Shown: piece after piece, positions 36,701 through 49,451 of the stretch
Numbering within the stretch: the stretch's first letter is position 1
Layout of the letters: each line of letters opens with the position of its first letter
Origin: Epiperipatus broadwayi
Lineage: Eukaryota > Onychophora > Udeonychophora > Euonychophora > Peripatidae
Reading direction: 5' to 3'
Length of the DNA: 64,000 nucleotides
Assembly (NCBI GenBank): GCA_028023455.1
Contig: JAQFVV010006273.1
Coordinates: 994,001 to 1,058,000 of the forward strand
Notes under the pieces: model-generated
Told to the model about the DNA's origin: nothing
Databases searched by the model: none
Seen by the model: only the letters and a program-made list of their open reading frames with translations
Position numbers and translations under genes: made by a program

Positions 36701-39559
36701 TCAATATATAAATTGTGAAGGTAGCTTAAAATCGCACCCATACAAACCTAAGCCACCTGAAATATTGGATTGTTTTTTAATTAAGATATTAATAGAAAGT
36801 AAATAATGTTTTGCTAGAACCCTCTTAAAAGAATATAAATGTATAAATAGTTATGACAGTGTACTAATTGTATATTAAATAGTGGGAATGATAGGTCGTT
36901 TACCATGAAATCACACATATTAGTAATAAAACTAATTCTAGTGTTTAATAAAAAAACATATAAACATTGGAAAAATTCATACAATGTTATATGTATATTA
37001 ACAATTATATTGTGTTGAAGATCTTGTGTATCTATTATAAATACAAACAATGACTTGAATGATGAAAAAATAGTCATAGCAATGAACAAAAGGACAAGTA
37101 TGTACTAAGAAACCAAATATAAGAAAGGGGATGATAATATTATTATTATTTTATTTTTTTTTCAAATGAATCGATAATCACAATATTTATATAATGCAAC
37201 AATAGGCACACTCTGCGAATAAACAATGGAAATGACACTGGGTATAAAAAGAAATACAATTACAATTTTTGGTTCTTTAAAATTGTGCATTTGACATGAA
37301 AAGTCAACTTTGTTGAAGCAGTTATTTTAATAACATTTTTCTACAAAATGGACATTTTTTGAATCAGCGTCTCTACAAATGCCAATTTTTTATTTATTTG
37401 CCATTTAAAAAAATTAAGAAAACAAACAGAAGATTTTCATACAAACTGAATGATCAGATAAGTTTCAAATAACTTACAAATTTTAAAAAAAAGTATTATG
37501 ATTTTTTTTTAAAAACTAAAAAAGAAATTAGAACGGTTTATTCATTTAAAATTTTAATGCCAGGAATATGTTATATAGCCAATATTGCAATTAATATATA
37601 ATTGTATCCTATATATATTTTTTTTAAATGCGAACCATATATATAAACCTGTATATATATATTGCAAAATATATATTTTGGCTAGAACAATTGTTGTCAG
37701 GTGGAGCATTTGCCCATTATGGCTATGTGAAATTAATATCTATCTGTCTATATTGAAGTGCCTGATAATCTGGGTCCATGCATGATGAAAATCTACATGA
37801 GGAATAGAACAAAATCAGTGATTGCCAATATAAATATGTTCACAATGTGCTATTCAGAAGCAATAAGGAGTCATCAGCATTTGTAATGAGAAAAATGCAC
37901 AAATTGTAAGAACTATTATGTAAGAAGGACTCTGATGAAGAATTGTGCCTGATCATATCGATTCATGAAATCTTGTAAATATGATTTTTTTCTTTTGTAT
38001 AGATATGTCTTATTTTTTATTTTTATTATCTCTGTCTTATATTTCGGAAGTACAAATGGTCTAATTTAACAGTTTGGAACAGTCCGACATAAGAAAATGT
38101 GAAGATTGCAAGGAGTGAAGGTTGAAAAGTCTTTTTTTTTCTTTCAATAAAATTTTAGTACTTAAATGATGCTTGACATTTTCGTTCATGGCTATGAAAT
38201 TGAATGCTTAAACTGAGTATTTAAATGGTAAGAGTCTTTCTCTTTTTAATTATCTAAAATAACCAATGCCGCACCATGACATGACCATTTATATTATGTG
38301 TTATATGTTTTGCTAATAATATTCTTAGATATTTTCATGGATGCATGATTAATCCTTTGAGTTAATATTCTTTACTATTTACTTTGCTATCATATTACAT
38401 ATTGTTTATTATATTTCTTTCATGATATATATGTACAAGGTGATTATTTTAGATCAATCAACTTCCACACCTAGAACTGCATACTGTATTTGTAGTTGCA
38501 ATTAAATTTCTAATTAAGTTAGTTAGCAGTCTCACTTTAATCTAATACAGTCTGCATTACTTTTGGATATATAAATGTCTAAATTATGTGTATCTATCAT
38601 CGGAAACAGGGGATAAGAAACTTTAAATTGCTTAAGTAACAATATGACAAATACTCATCATAGACTTTAAAGTTGAAAGTATAGGAGGAATATATCCAAA
38701 TAATTCTCTTTCACGTGTACATATTTTTTTGAATTTTTTTATTCACATTGATTGACAACTTGTTCTATGTTTTTATATATTTTGTTTTTATAAATAAATA
38801 TTATGAAGTTTTGTTTAATTGACAAAGTCTCTCTAATTTGTTGATCCAGCATTCACATTCAATCCTAAAACCAATATTTTACACATGCACACAAACTTTA
38901 CTGTTTGATGAGCATGAGAGATAAATGTTAAATCAAGGTTATTCCTTATTAATAAATACAATGAGCTAATTCAGTTATTGATTATCGGTCTGTATAGATA
39001 TATCCCTGTCAAGAGAGTCGAATGTGAATTCTTCCTGAGTTCAAAATCTGAGGCAACGGATCCAAAAGAGAATGGTGAGATGTTAAAGGAACTGACTTAA
39101 ATTGCATGTAAATTTGATAGATAAGTCTTAGGCTAGTCTATTGAAGATAGATGTAATCATGAGTCATGTACCTCTTGGTGTCATCTCCAGCATCCTACAT
39201 GAAGACCCTAGGTCTGACTGTAGTCAGATGTGACCTCTTAACACATCATCGACCGGACCATTACAATATACATATTTCATTCCTTTCATGTAAACTAAAA
39301 GTATCTAAAATTAATATATATATATAACAAAAAAAAAATGGTAGGTGTAAATATGGATATACACAAATACATTAAATTATATAATATTTTAATAAAGTAA
39401 AAGAATAATCAAACTAAATGAGATATAAGTTCTCTTCTATTTGGGAGTTACACTGAATCAGCCACCCAATTAGTGCAAAAAGAATATAGCTATAAACTGA
39501 AAGTCAAGAGGTCTGACAATTGAATTTAGAAAAGCAATTATGAAAATGAAACTGAATAT
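36701..39559. other. AT-rich spacer, no gene recognised
   Basis: No recognisable family. A CUGAUGA/GAAAU pair occurs near 37931-37970 but with a long ill-paired helix II. A more balanced patch at about 39140-39260 has no ORF or ends I can identify. Confidence 0.5.
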
Positions 39560-40600
39560 AAACATAAGGCCTTCTAAATACGATTAATTTTTTGTCAATA
39601 GACAGATTAACATAGTCAAAGTGCCTATATCCCTCTATGAACTAAAAAAAGACCAACAACAAAGAGTGAAAGTTTCAGTAAAATTAATGAAAAGTATGTA
39701 ACAGAAGATAATAAGAATTTATGATGAGAGAATAATAAATGTCAATTTGACATTTCAAAAAAAAAAGGTTTACATAACAGTATATGCAGCTAAATATGAT
39801 CTTGAGAATGAAATAATAAATTTTGAGATTTATTATATGAAACAATAAAAAAAAATACCAAAAAGAAAAGAAATTTTAATTATGGTAAGATTTGAATACA
39901 AGGATTAGACTGGAAGAATATGAAAATGTAATGACAGTTTTGGAGAAAGAAACACCACAATGGGAATGGGCGAATATCATTGGGTGCTCAACTAAACCTT
40001 CAAAAATTAATAATTTTTTCAACATAAAGTTATATAGAGACAAATAATAAGAGATCTCAGTCAATTATTATGTCAATAAATTGCAAAGAAATTCAGTTAA
40101 ATTTTATGTCATTTTTAAAAGAGCAAAATGTTGAAAGCTCTTACATTTTTGATTATAGAAAAATGAAGAGAAGAGAATAGCGTAGAATGAAGAATTGATC
40201 TATCATGAAAAAAATATATATGAAAATAAAAATGGATATTTAAACAAAGAATGAGAATTAGAAAAACAGCTAGATAGCAATTCAGAATAAAATTATAAAT
40301 ATATTTTTTTTAAAAATGACATATAAAATTTTAAAATGGAGAGAAACAAAGAGAAGTAGATACTGGATGACAGAGTAAAGTGGAAGATGGGAGTGTATCA
40401 AAAACGGATTGTTTCAAATAAGCTAGAATATGAGAAAAAAATTAAGAATTTAAATAATGATTTTTTAAAAAAAAAAATGAGAACAAAAATAAATAAATGT
40501 GACTACTTAGAAAATTGGAATAGATCAAGATGCTTGGAAAATGATGAAAGACTTAAGAATAAATCATCAAATATCTAACTTCAATATAAAACTTAAGCTG
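39560..40600 (+). pseudogene. Decayed LINE endonuclease (EEP) domain
   Basis: Read across frames on the plus strand, the sequence gives VKVSVKLMKS, RIYDERIINVNLTF, VYITVYAANYDLENEI and PKRKEILIMV then RFEYKD.TGRI. These follow the order of a non-LTR endonuclease: the SxRII.. strand, the xVYAP motif, then the GDFNAR-TG-RI motif with its Asp lost. NNFFNIKLYRDK near 40010 corresponds to the following NTFFxHK block. Many stops and frameshifts are present. The Lys-rich ORF at 40387-40578 probably belongs to the linker before the RT. It may be the same LINE lineage as the RT relic at 31.7-32.6 kb. Recognition is from motif order only. Confidence 0.6.
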
Positions 40601-42091
40601 CTCTCCACTTTACTGCCATCTCAGGTAAGTTTAAGTAATCAATAATTATGAGGTACATGTAAAATCCCTATCCTTAGTATCTGAACTACTGTCCTCAGAT
40701 CAGTGTCTGACTTTTGCCTTCATTAATAAGCCTGGGATTCAAAGCTAGAAGAAATGAATATATACATCTAACAATTCTGTCAAATTACAAACTTGAAATT
40801 CAAATCAGTCCAAAATTTTAAAGTAAATCAAGCTACAGAAAATTATACAAATCTAGGATCAGTTCAGTAATTATATAACTTCATAGCTTCACTGACTATT
40901 CAAGCTTAAACTAAATGACAAAAAAGTTAAAAGCTACGTTTGTCTAACATTAGAGAATGAAAATGATTATGACTGGAATAAAGGAATGATTGACATACTG
41001 TAAAGAACTCTTAATTGAAGAAAGAATGTATGATGGATTATGAAAGATAGAAATTAGAGAGCATGAAATTGAGATTAGTAAAGGAGTGTTGAGAAATATA
41101 GTAATGGAAGAAATAAAAAAGCACATGAACTGAACACAATTATTAAGAAGTGGTGGGGAAAAAAATTGTGAAATTGGTTACCAGATTAATGTAATTTTTA
41201 TAGAGGAAGACATATGAGAGATGTGCTTGTAATATTTATACATAATGTAATGGCACAGATATAGGAATAATATGGGAGATGGGATTCATCATCATCCCCA
41301 TAGATCACAAATATAAAAGGAGGCAAATATAAAAAAGAGAAAAATATATAAGGATTAATACAAAAGGAGCATGAAATCAGCAAAGAATAAAAAGAAGCAT
41401 ACTGTAATAACAATACTAATAAGGTATAATAAACTATATCACCAGCAATTATGCTAATAATAATCAACCAATCAACAGTCATTTCTTATGACTGGATTTA
41501 AAAATGGTAAATTATAAACTGCTAAACTTATGGTATGATATACACCAATTATTTGGATAAATGTACTTAATAAAAAATAATGCTGGAATACTGCTGCATG
41601 ATAGTCTTCATCAATGTTCTGGCACTATGGAAAAAATAGTGTACCAGTCAACTATAAATTAAATTTTTTCAAAAAAAATAAATAAATAAAGTGCAGTGAA
41701 TGGACTTTAAAATATCTCTGCACCATCCCGAGAATTATCTGGATGTTTAAACACAAAGGTTAAAGCCCCACATATAAATAACTTAACCAATATTGCTCTA
41801 AACTAGCTCTGAAAGCAAGGATTCTAAGGACTATGACTGTGAAGAAGAGAAAGATAAATGTATATGCTTAATCAATTTTCATTTACAGTTTTATTGGGAT
41901 AATTTAAAAAATCTCAATAACTCTAAGTTGTAATGAAATCAAGTCACACCCATTGCCAATTTATAGAATAAATAACAGAAGGAATAAAGACATTAACACT
42001 ATTATTTTTTTAACAATTATTTAATAAATCAATTATAACATTCACATAAATGTTCTAGACATTTATACAGAAAAGGTAGTCTATATATTTT
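40601..42091. other. AT-rich spacer, no gene recognised
   Basis: Small ORFs (for example 41198-41482 minus) match nothing I know. Purine-rich DNA at 40920-41200 may continue the LINE relic but has no diagnostic motif. Confidence 0.5.
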
Positions 42092-42239
42092 AAATTTAGT
42101 TTTTATTCATGCTTAATATGTTTTTGATATATAACATACTTTCCCTTCTTTAGTGTTCAGAGTCTATATGTAAACTTGATAAATATTTTAATATTTAAAA
42201 TCATTAAAATTTATTTGTTTAATATTCAAAGATAATTAA

Positions 42240-42645
42240 ATCCCTTCAAAAAGTCTACTTCTTTGAGAGGGGGATGTTTGTGTCTTTTTTTGTTTATAGC
42301 AAATTGATTTTTAGCTATTATCCAAACCTCTTTAATTTTTTATTTTCTATCCTCCCTCTCAGGGCATACAATTCCAGTTTTAGATAAATCAAATTTATGG
42401 CCAGAATTTTGTTCATGGTCTATATATATATTAAAGAATATTCATTGCTTTTCTTTGGTCTATTGTACAAATATCTATCCTGGACTAGACTTGTTGAGAG
42501 ATTAATCCTTGATTCTCAATAATATGCAAAATTACATATAACCTGGGTGCATTTAATTTTGTAAATGGTTTGAGGAGTTGATTCCATGGGCAGTTTGTCT
42601 TTCAAATTTTTAAGCACTTTGTTTAGGGAAAGGGGAGTATGAAAA
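42240..42645 (-). pseudogene. Penelope-like GIY-YIG endonuclease fragment (left arm)
   Basis: Inverted partner of the plus-strand fragment. On the minus strand it reads DHEQNSGHKFDLSKTGIVC and then an acidic ERED block, with stops. It retains the DH that the other arm has changed. It confirms that the palindrome arms were coding before duplication. Confidence 0.68.
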
Positions 42646-42849
42646 ATAATTTTTCAGAGCATATTCTTTTTAATTTCTGACTTTTGGGATACATGAGAGG
42701 CATATCCATTTTTTAGTCTTCATGGATTGAGGCTGTGAAGGACTAAAGAAACTTCACAGCCTCAACCCACAGAGATTAAAAAATGGATAAACCTCCCAAG
42801 TATCTCAAAGTAATTCATAAATTAAAATGAATTTGCTTTGACAAATACA

Positions 42850-43195
42850 AGTTTTCATATTCCCCTTTCACTAAACAAACTGTTTAACAATTCAAAAGAC
42901 AAACAGTCCATGGAATTAGCTCATCAAACCATCTACAAAATAAAATGCAACCAGGCAATGTGTAATTTTGCAGGTTATGGAGAATCAAGGATTAATCTCT
43001 CAATAAGACTCCAAAATAGATATTCATGTACTAGAGAAAAAAAAAGCAGTGAATATTCTTTAATATTTGTAGACTATGAACAAAATTCTGGCCATAAATT
43101 TGATTTGTCTAAAACTGGAATTGTATGCACTATGAGGGAAGATAGCAAATGGAGAAATAAAAAAGCTTGGGCAATAGCTAAAAATTGATTTGCTA
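42850..43195 (+). pseudogene. Penelope-like GIY-YIG endonuclease fragment (right arm)
   Basis: Open on the plus strand. YKIKCNQAMCNF has the CxnC pair seen before the GIY-YIG core of Penelope-like elements. GYGESRINLSIRLQN matches the core (Y-x-G-E-S, then x-x-x-I-R-L with the catalytic Arg), although the Ile of YIG is displaced. EQNSGHKFDLSKTGIV matches the later GH-x-FD segment. The catalytic domain is otherwise complete in order but has lost an expected His (VDYEQ; the left arm keeps VDHEQ). The RT part is absent. Family assignment is by motif. Confidence 0.7.
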
Positions 43196-43400
43196 CAAAC
43201 AAAAAAAACACACAAGCATTCTCCTCTTGAAGAAGTGGGCTCTTTGGAAGGGTTTAAATATCTCTGAATATTAAACAAATAAATTTAAATATTGAAATAT
43301 TCATCACTTATATATCTATCTATAGACTCTGAACACTAAAGAAATGAGAGTGCTATGATTACGATGGTATATATTGAAAGCATGCTAAGCATGAATAAAA

Positions 43401-44446
43401 GAAAAGAGAAAAAAATCTTTGGTATTGAGTTAAATAAATAAATTAAGAAATAATTAAGAAAATTGACAAAAAATATATATAATTCCAACTTTCATATATT
43501 TTATCAAATATATAATTTCATATACTATATAACACTAACTTTAAATAGGATTTCCTTTTCAAAGATTAAAATAGAAAAACAATATTTCAAAGATTAAAAA
43601 AAAATTAGCTTAAATTTTCTTTTTTCTTATTAAAATAAAAAAATTCTATATAAGTGAATTTTGGAAGAAAAATAAAGAAATAAAACATTTCAATTTAAAA
43701 AAATATTAATAAAGTTATTAATTATTATTACTTTTTTTTAAAAAAAAGATATCTATAAATGTATATATAATGTGCACATTAAAGTACTTTTTTGTCATGG
43801 ATTTTTTCTCATTTCAGTCCTTCTTTGGTGATTGTACTTACAAGATTTTTTTCCATATCAGTTCTCTTCTTGTAAACTTCTCCATTATCATATATTTTCA
43901 GGCAAACGCATACAAAAAAGAATTTAATCATTTTTCCCAATCTAATAATTATCATGTCAGGCAAACGAGATAAGGCTTGTTGCAAATTATTTCACTTCAG
44001 GAATATTTTTCCTTTGTGAATAGGTTACATGGTGAGATATGATGATGCTTAGATCCTAGCTAAGGCTTAGCACATGGTTTTCTTTAACTCCATTTAAATT
44101 TTTTTTTCTTTAGTTATAGTGAGATGAGTTTTATTTCAAATTACTAAAACTATTTCTCACTATTGCCTTCACAGCTCTAATTTGTTCAGCAACTTGATCA
44201 AGATGTCTACAGTTTTCTTCAACAGTTGAATCAAGAATGGCTGTTTCTCACAAGACACTGAGATTTATTGCTTTAACTGTCCCATATTATTTTTGAAACA
44301 ATCCTCTGACCAGACCAACTTGAGTCTACTTTTACAAAAAGATTGTTGTTACTTCCCTCCTTTTTTAAAAAAATTAAAAAAAAAACAATTCCCATATAAT
44401 TGTTTTTTTCTTATGCTATAAATAAGATCTTTTAATTATCATGATT
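43401..44446. other. AT-rich spacer, no gene recognised
   Basis: Nothing recognised beyond A/T runs. Confidence 0.5.
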
Positions 44447-44553
44447 TAAATATAAGGGATTTGAACTCAGACTTTCAAGCACTCTTCATCTATCCATATA
44501 GTATGAATCGTTAAAAGGTGCTTGAAAGTCTGAGTTAAAATCCCTTATATTTA
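44447..44553. mobile_element. Miniature foldback, ends of family C
   Basis: Arms of ~36 bp (TATAAGGGATTTGAACTCAG then ACTTTCAAGCAC, and its inverse) around a ~35-base loop, centred at 44500. The arm sequence matches the outer ends of the larger foldback at 57331-58057 (CGAACTCAGACTTTCAC). It is probably an internally deleted copy. Confidence 0.8.
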
Positions 44554-44940
44554 CAATTAGGCTCCAGGTATGCTAAGAATGCCTGTATTTTAAATATTTA
44601 TCATGATTTAAAAAACACAGCTTTTTGTTTTGGTAAGAGATAAAAAGAAAGGAAAATAAAAACTAATTAATTAAAACACAATTTTTAAAAAATGTTGAGA
44701 TTTGTTTTTTGCTTTCCTTTTAAAAACTTTATTCATTTATTTCTCCTGTTATTATCTTTTAAAAGTTGAAATTAATATTTTTCAATAAACTTTTCTATAA
44801 CTTACTGGAGAAAAAAATGTTTTCTTCCAGTATTTTTTTTTTTAAAAAAAATTAAAATAAAGCTAATAAGTAATTAAAATTACTGAAGAGAGGAAAAAAT
44901 TATTTGTTTTAATCAATAAATTTTACAACACAGTGTTTAA
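44554..44940. other. AT-rich spacer
   Basis: No feature recognised; homopolymer rich. Confidence 0.5.
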
Positions 44941-45684
44941 ATTGTAATTATATAGAAAGTAATTATCCCTCCTCAACTACGCTGTTAAACAGTGGTGTTA
45001 AAACTGCGAAGATACTCTCGTCCTAGTCACAAGATAGACTTTGAGAAAAGAATGACCGTCTTATTTTCAAACTCAAATGCACTTATATGAGCCAATCTTA
45101 AATATCTAGAAGTGAGAGCATGAATATATAAATCATTCACTTTAAAGCCATTTCTTTTTTTAATAGTCTTATTAGCATTTCTGAAATATTATAATTTTCT
45201 TTGTAAATCTCAACATAAACTCTTTTCATGAAAATATGTAATTTTAAAGCACTCATTGACTTTAATTGAAATACTGTATTATAATTTATTTTGCACTAAT
45301 ATTTAGATGTTAAATAATATAATAATCAATAAGTTTTATTACAATCTAAGCATTGCATTTGTAGAATTTATTGATTATTAACATAATTTAATATCTTCTA
45401 ATATTAGCAGGAAGTAAATTATGATATTTCACAAGTGCTAATAAGATTATTAAAAAAAAAAATGGATTTAAAGTGAATGATTTATATATTCACGTTCTCA
45501 CTTCTAGACACTTAAGATTTGCTCATATAAGTGCAATTGAATTTGAAAATAAGATAGTCATTGTTATTTTCTCAAAGCCTATCTTGTGACTGGGGCTCAT
45601 GAGAGTATCTTTGCAGTTTTCATAGAACTGTTTAACAGTGCAAGTGAGAAGTGATGATTACCTTCTACATAATTATTATTTGTT
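44941..45684. mobile_element. Foldback element, family F
   Basis: Inverted arms of ~260 bp around a centre near 45311. Shared blocks include CTGTTAAACAG, GATACTCTCRT, AGTCACAAGATAG, CTTGTTTAGGCT-like pairing with CTTTGAGAAAA, ACTTCTAGA and AAATCATTCACTTTAAA. I could not find the hammerhead-like core seen in other foldbacks. No target duplication was detected. Confidence 0.78.
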
Positions 45685-46009
45685 TTATTATTTTTCTCTC
45701 TCTTTACAAATATCCATAACACATTAAAATAATATTGACATTATTGTTATAAAAATATTTGGGCTATACTATCATTTAATAATAAAAAAAATATTTAAAT
45801 ACTAAATACTTATTAGTATTTAAAGAAGGCATACGAAAAGTTTAAATATCATTTCCTCTTTACTTAAATACATTTTTAATTTAGGAAGCTTATAATATTT
45901 AACATGGTCAGAGTTGGTCATTGTCTACAATATTACTATATTCAAGTTTTTCTTAATCGCTGAAAGAATATTGCTTTAGGATATTTGAAATTTTATATAT
46001 ATATATCCT

Positions 46010-46375
46010 CAATAAGAAACTTGTGGATTTGAGACTTGGATACTTAACAGAAGAGCAATACAGAGCCTTCAGAATATTTAACAAAGTATGGAAAGATGTA
46101 TGTTATAAGTAATAAGAAAATATTTAAAATGAAATACAAGGATGAAAGAACAATGGGTGTTACTGACACCATTGAAAAAATTAAGAGACTGAAATGGGAT
46201 TGGATTGGACATATAGCTAGAAAACATGATAATTGATGGATAGTTAGTGAATGGGTGGATGTAATAAGGATGTGTGCTGGAGTGATGTGGAGAAAAAAGG
46301 CTAGAAATCAGAGAAACAGAAGATTTCAACCTATAGTGGATCTGGTTGAAAATGATTATGGTGATATAATCAAAC
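46010..46375 (+). pseudogene. RTE 3' fragment, degenerate
   Basis: It matches the C-terminal end of the RTE at 25.9-29.1 kb with many substitutions: FETWILNRRAIQSLQ, RMKEQWVLLT across frames, a GHIAR-like GLDI.L segment and a final TGATTATGGTGAT tail. 5'-truncated, multiple stops. It is an older copy of the same or a close family. Confidence 0.78.
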
Positions 46376-46379
46376 TTTA

Positions 46380-46720
46380 AGAGAACAAGAAAAAAATAAT
46401 TTGTGAACTATGAGGGAATATATATTTCTAACACTATTATAAAAATATTCAGAAAAACTATAAATCATTTGTAAAAACAGATTGAAACTTCTGAAAATCA
46501 GTGTGGTTTCATAATGGAAAAGTTTTGCATATATTTCTAATTAGATTGTCAATGGAGAAGATTGAAGTTAGACATAAAAAGATATTTTTTATCAACTTAG
46601 AGAAAGCTTCTTAGAAATTTCTGTGGAAAATAATGAAATGGCAGGGAACTATGATTTATCAATCATTATTAACTTTGCGAATAAAACAGATGTCAAGTTG
46701 TCAATGAAATATTGTACAAA
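46380..46720 (+). pseudogene. Decayed LINE reverse transcriptase fragment
   Basis: Plus strand reads NYEGIYISNTIIKIFRKTIN, QIETSENQCGF and FINLEKAS with stops between. This is the NYRxI...L, ExQxGF and DLEKAFD succession of non-LTR reverse transcriptases, from a lineage different from the intact RTE. It is cut off before the FADD box. Confidence 0.62.
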
Positions 46721-47099
46721 TGATTATATGTCATTAAGCCTGGTCAAAACCTATACTGATGTGATTTTAAAAGAATGGACAAAGAAATATAAAAGATTAA
46801 TGCAAAAATAAATAATAATAGATGTTTACTGAATTTTAATTGATAGCCAAGTGATTATGACATAAAAAATAGAGGATATTGAAAATATTAAGATAATTTG
46901 GCACCAAAAGAAAATGATATATTTGATCATCAATAGATAAAAAAAAAAAAATCATGAAAATTGACAAACTTCCAATATTTAGAAAAACGTGAATTGGTAA
47001 ATGAAATTATTATGAAATAGAAAATTATATTGATGAAAAATATGATACCTGATATATAGTATAATATTGAAAAGGAAGGAAATATAAACAACTAATTAC

Positions 47100-47570
47100 T
47101 AATCAGGAAACTAAAATTTTGCTACTTGGAAGCCAAACATATTGACTTTATCATAAAATTTAATTTGAAAGCCTTGCCAACCAATCATTTTTTGGTAACT
47201 CATAGAAATTTCTCAAAAATAGAACAACTATATAGCTTATGTAAAGTGGTGGATGAAACTATTAAACATATTTTTACTGCTTGCCCATTTTTTGAGTCCT
47301 TCTAGACAAAATATCATAACCAGAGTACTGCCAGCTAACATGAAATTTCTAAGAATCAGGGATGCTATAGAGTGGTGTCTTTGCTGCAATTAGAATGGGA
47401 ATGTTCCTGCTTCATACCATGTGGTTAACAAGGAATTATTTTGTTTTTAAATGAGGAAATAAAGAACCATAGGAGATATGTAAAAAATTTATTCAAAGGA
47501 CTATGTTTAGGGATCACTTATTTACGCCGGAAAAGCTCTTCTGGGACACTTGGGGACAACTTAGGCCACT
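47100..47570 (+). pseudogene. LINE C-terminal zinc-knuckle fragment, decayed
   Basis: Plus strand reads FNLKALPTNHFLVTHRNFS, then LYSLCKVVDETIKHIFTACP FF. The C...DETIxHIFxxCP pattern is the zinc-knuckle of some LINE C-termini (zf-RVT type). Later text is interrupted by stops. The upstream RT could not be followed in frame. Confidence 0.55.
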
Positions 47571-47959
47571 GAATAAAGAGCTAATCCTCAAGCATGCTAA
47601 TTAAAAATTAATTCAAGATTGAAAAATGATTCAGTTAGATGGAGAATGACAAATGATCACTATCAATCAAAATATGGAGACTGCACAATGATCACTGGCT
47701 AAGTCAAAAAATGAAGAGCCAGTTGTTCTGATATAAAACTAGTACACAATAATTATAGATTAAGTTTGAACGATGAGCTTCTTGCTCTGATCATGAAATT
47801 AATTTGTCATAGTAATAACTAATGTATCAAATGGGTATATTTTCTAATTTGGAAAATTATTTACTAATGATTGTTATAATATGTGTAACAAATCCAAACA
47901 AATGTATACCAACAAGATTTATATTGTAATTGTACGTGTATTTTCCTTAATAAAAAAAA

Positions 47960-48245
47960 AAAAAAAAATTAAACAGAAATTGTTGGCAAAAGGAACTGAT
48001 TATTGGAAATCATCTAAAAGATCAAGTTTGGAGAGTTCAAAAGATTAGAGAAATACCTCAACAATCACTGAAAAAAATTAGCATAGTATGATCATGTTGG
48101 AAGAATAAATAAAAACAGAATATCAGGCAGGATGAATGATGGAAATCCAAGAGGAGGAAAAGAATAAGAAATGGGAAATATGGGAAGTAATCTGTCAGAA
48201 ATAAATGTTTGAATGGGGAGATACAAGAAAAAAAAAAGGATGACT
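47960..48245 (+). pseudogene. Another LINE C-terminal fragment, decayed
   Basis: In broken frames the plus strand gives LLAKGTDYWKSSKRSSLESS and EIQEEEKNKKWEIWEVICQK, resembling the RTE-like tail with GNPxGGKRxRxxW. It is preceded by an A tract at 47951-47967, which may be the tail of the previous LINE fragment. Low confidence. Confidence 0.4.
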
Positions 48246-49451
48246 TTTGGTCAAAAGAACCATTTTAAAAGTATTATATATTAATTAAAAATTGTTGTCT
48301 AAACTGTCTGGATTTTATTATAATGGTTTTTTTTTAAAAATCATTATTCTATTCTTTTTTAATAAATATAAATAAAAGTACAAAGGAAAAAAATAACATT
48401 ATAATAAAAGATAGACATATGTAAAAATTTTCAATTATTGTATAATATTAATATAGATTGGATTGATAGTTTATTTAAAAAGTAAAAATTTCATATAATT
48501 TAATGTATTTATGTGTGCGTATGTACATGTTTAATAGATGGGTATATTTATACAAGAGTTATATATATGGGGGGGAGGGGGGGTAAAAGTAGGTATACAG
48601 TTGTAAGACTTATACAGAGTTCTTTATTTATTATATATTTTATATTTTTTTGTTGTTAATATTTTATGGATACTTAATAAAATTATTAAATTAAATTAAA
48701 AAATTGTTTGTTTTTTTTCATAACAAAAACTATATACCTACTTTTGCATCCCACTGCATATGTGTGTATAAGATATACATTTACTTCATGTATTTACATA
48801 TGTAAATAACTTTAAATACTTTGTAAATAACAGCTTTTGATAATAATCCTAGAATATAATTGAAATGTGAAGATGCAAAAAAAAAAAAACTATAAGTTAG
48901 TACCCATTGATAATAAGATCTGGAAAGATAATTAATGAGCTTGGGATTAAATATGTAATACTGATAAAATAATAAATAAATGAATAATCATTTCAGTCAT
49001 CATATGTAGTATAAAATCAAACCTGTAACTTAAGTTACACAAATCTTAATGCATTCAAAAAACCCAATGTCCACCATATCTGGAAACTAATTCAGATGAT
49101 AAGTTTTTGAATCGATAGAGATTTGTTTGACTTAAATTACAGATTTGAATATGATAAGTCATTCTTTTATTATATATATATATATAGAATAAATGTCAAT
49201 GTATTATTAAATACATATTTCTACCATTTGAAATATGCATTTTTTATGTAACTAAGGTGTTTCTGCATTGTTATAAAGAATTTTGAGATGTAGCTGTAAA
49301 AAAATGTTAAATTATAAATTACTGTATGATTAATTTACATATCCATCACTATTTTTGATACTGAGCTCTAGAACAACTAAAAAGTTTTTGATTTGATACA
49401 TAAAAACATCCTATCAAAAAAATGAATTTTTCAATAGCTCTAACATTTGTT
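48246..49451. other. AT-rich spacer with G tract
   Basis: A G-rich tract (GGGGGGGAGGGGGGG) lies near 48568-48583. No gene recognised. Confidence 0.5.

Larger units (their letters stand above)
42092..43400. mobile_element. 1.3-kb palindrome made of Penelope-like element endonuclease segments
   Basis: Two arms of about 650 bp are inverted copies around a centre at 42746. The innermost pair is GGCTGTGAAG (42731-42740) with CTTCACAGCC (42752-42761), leaving an 11-base loop. Arms diverge by substitutions and small indels, so the structure is not recent. Each arm encodes the same GIY-YIG-like fragment reading away from the centre. Penelope-like elements are known for inverted and partial tandem copies, which fits. 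Confidence 0.8.

Noticed and set aside
37925-37975. Another hammerhead (CUGAUGA ... GAAAU)
   Set aside because: Only a 4-bp helix II with a long loop, and no helix I or usable cleavage triplet; not inside an inverted repeat.
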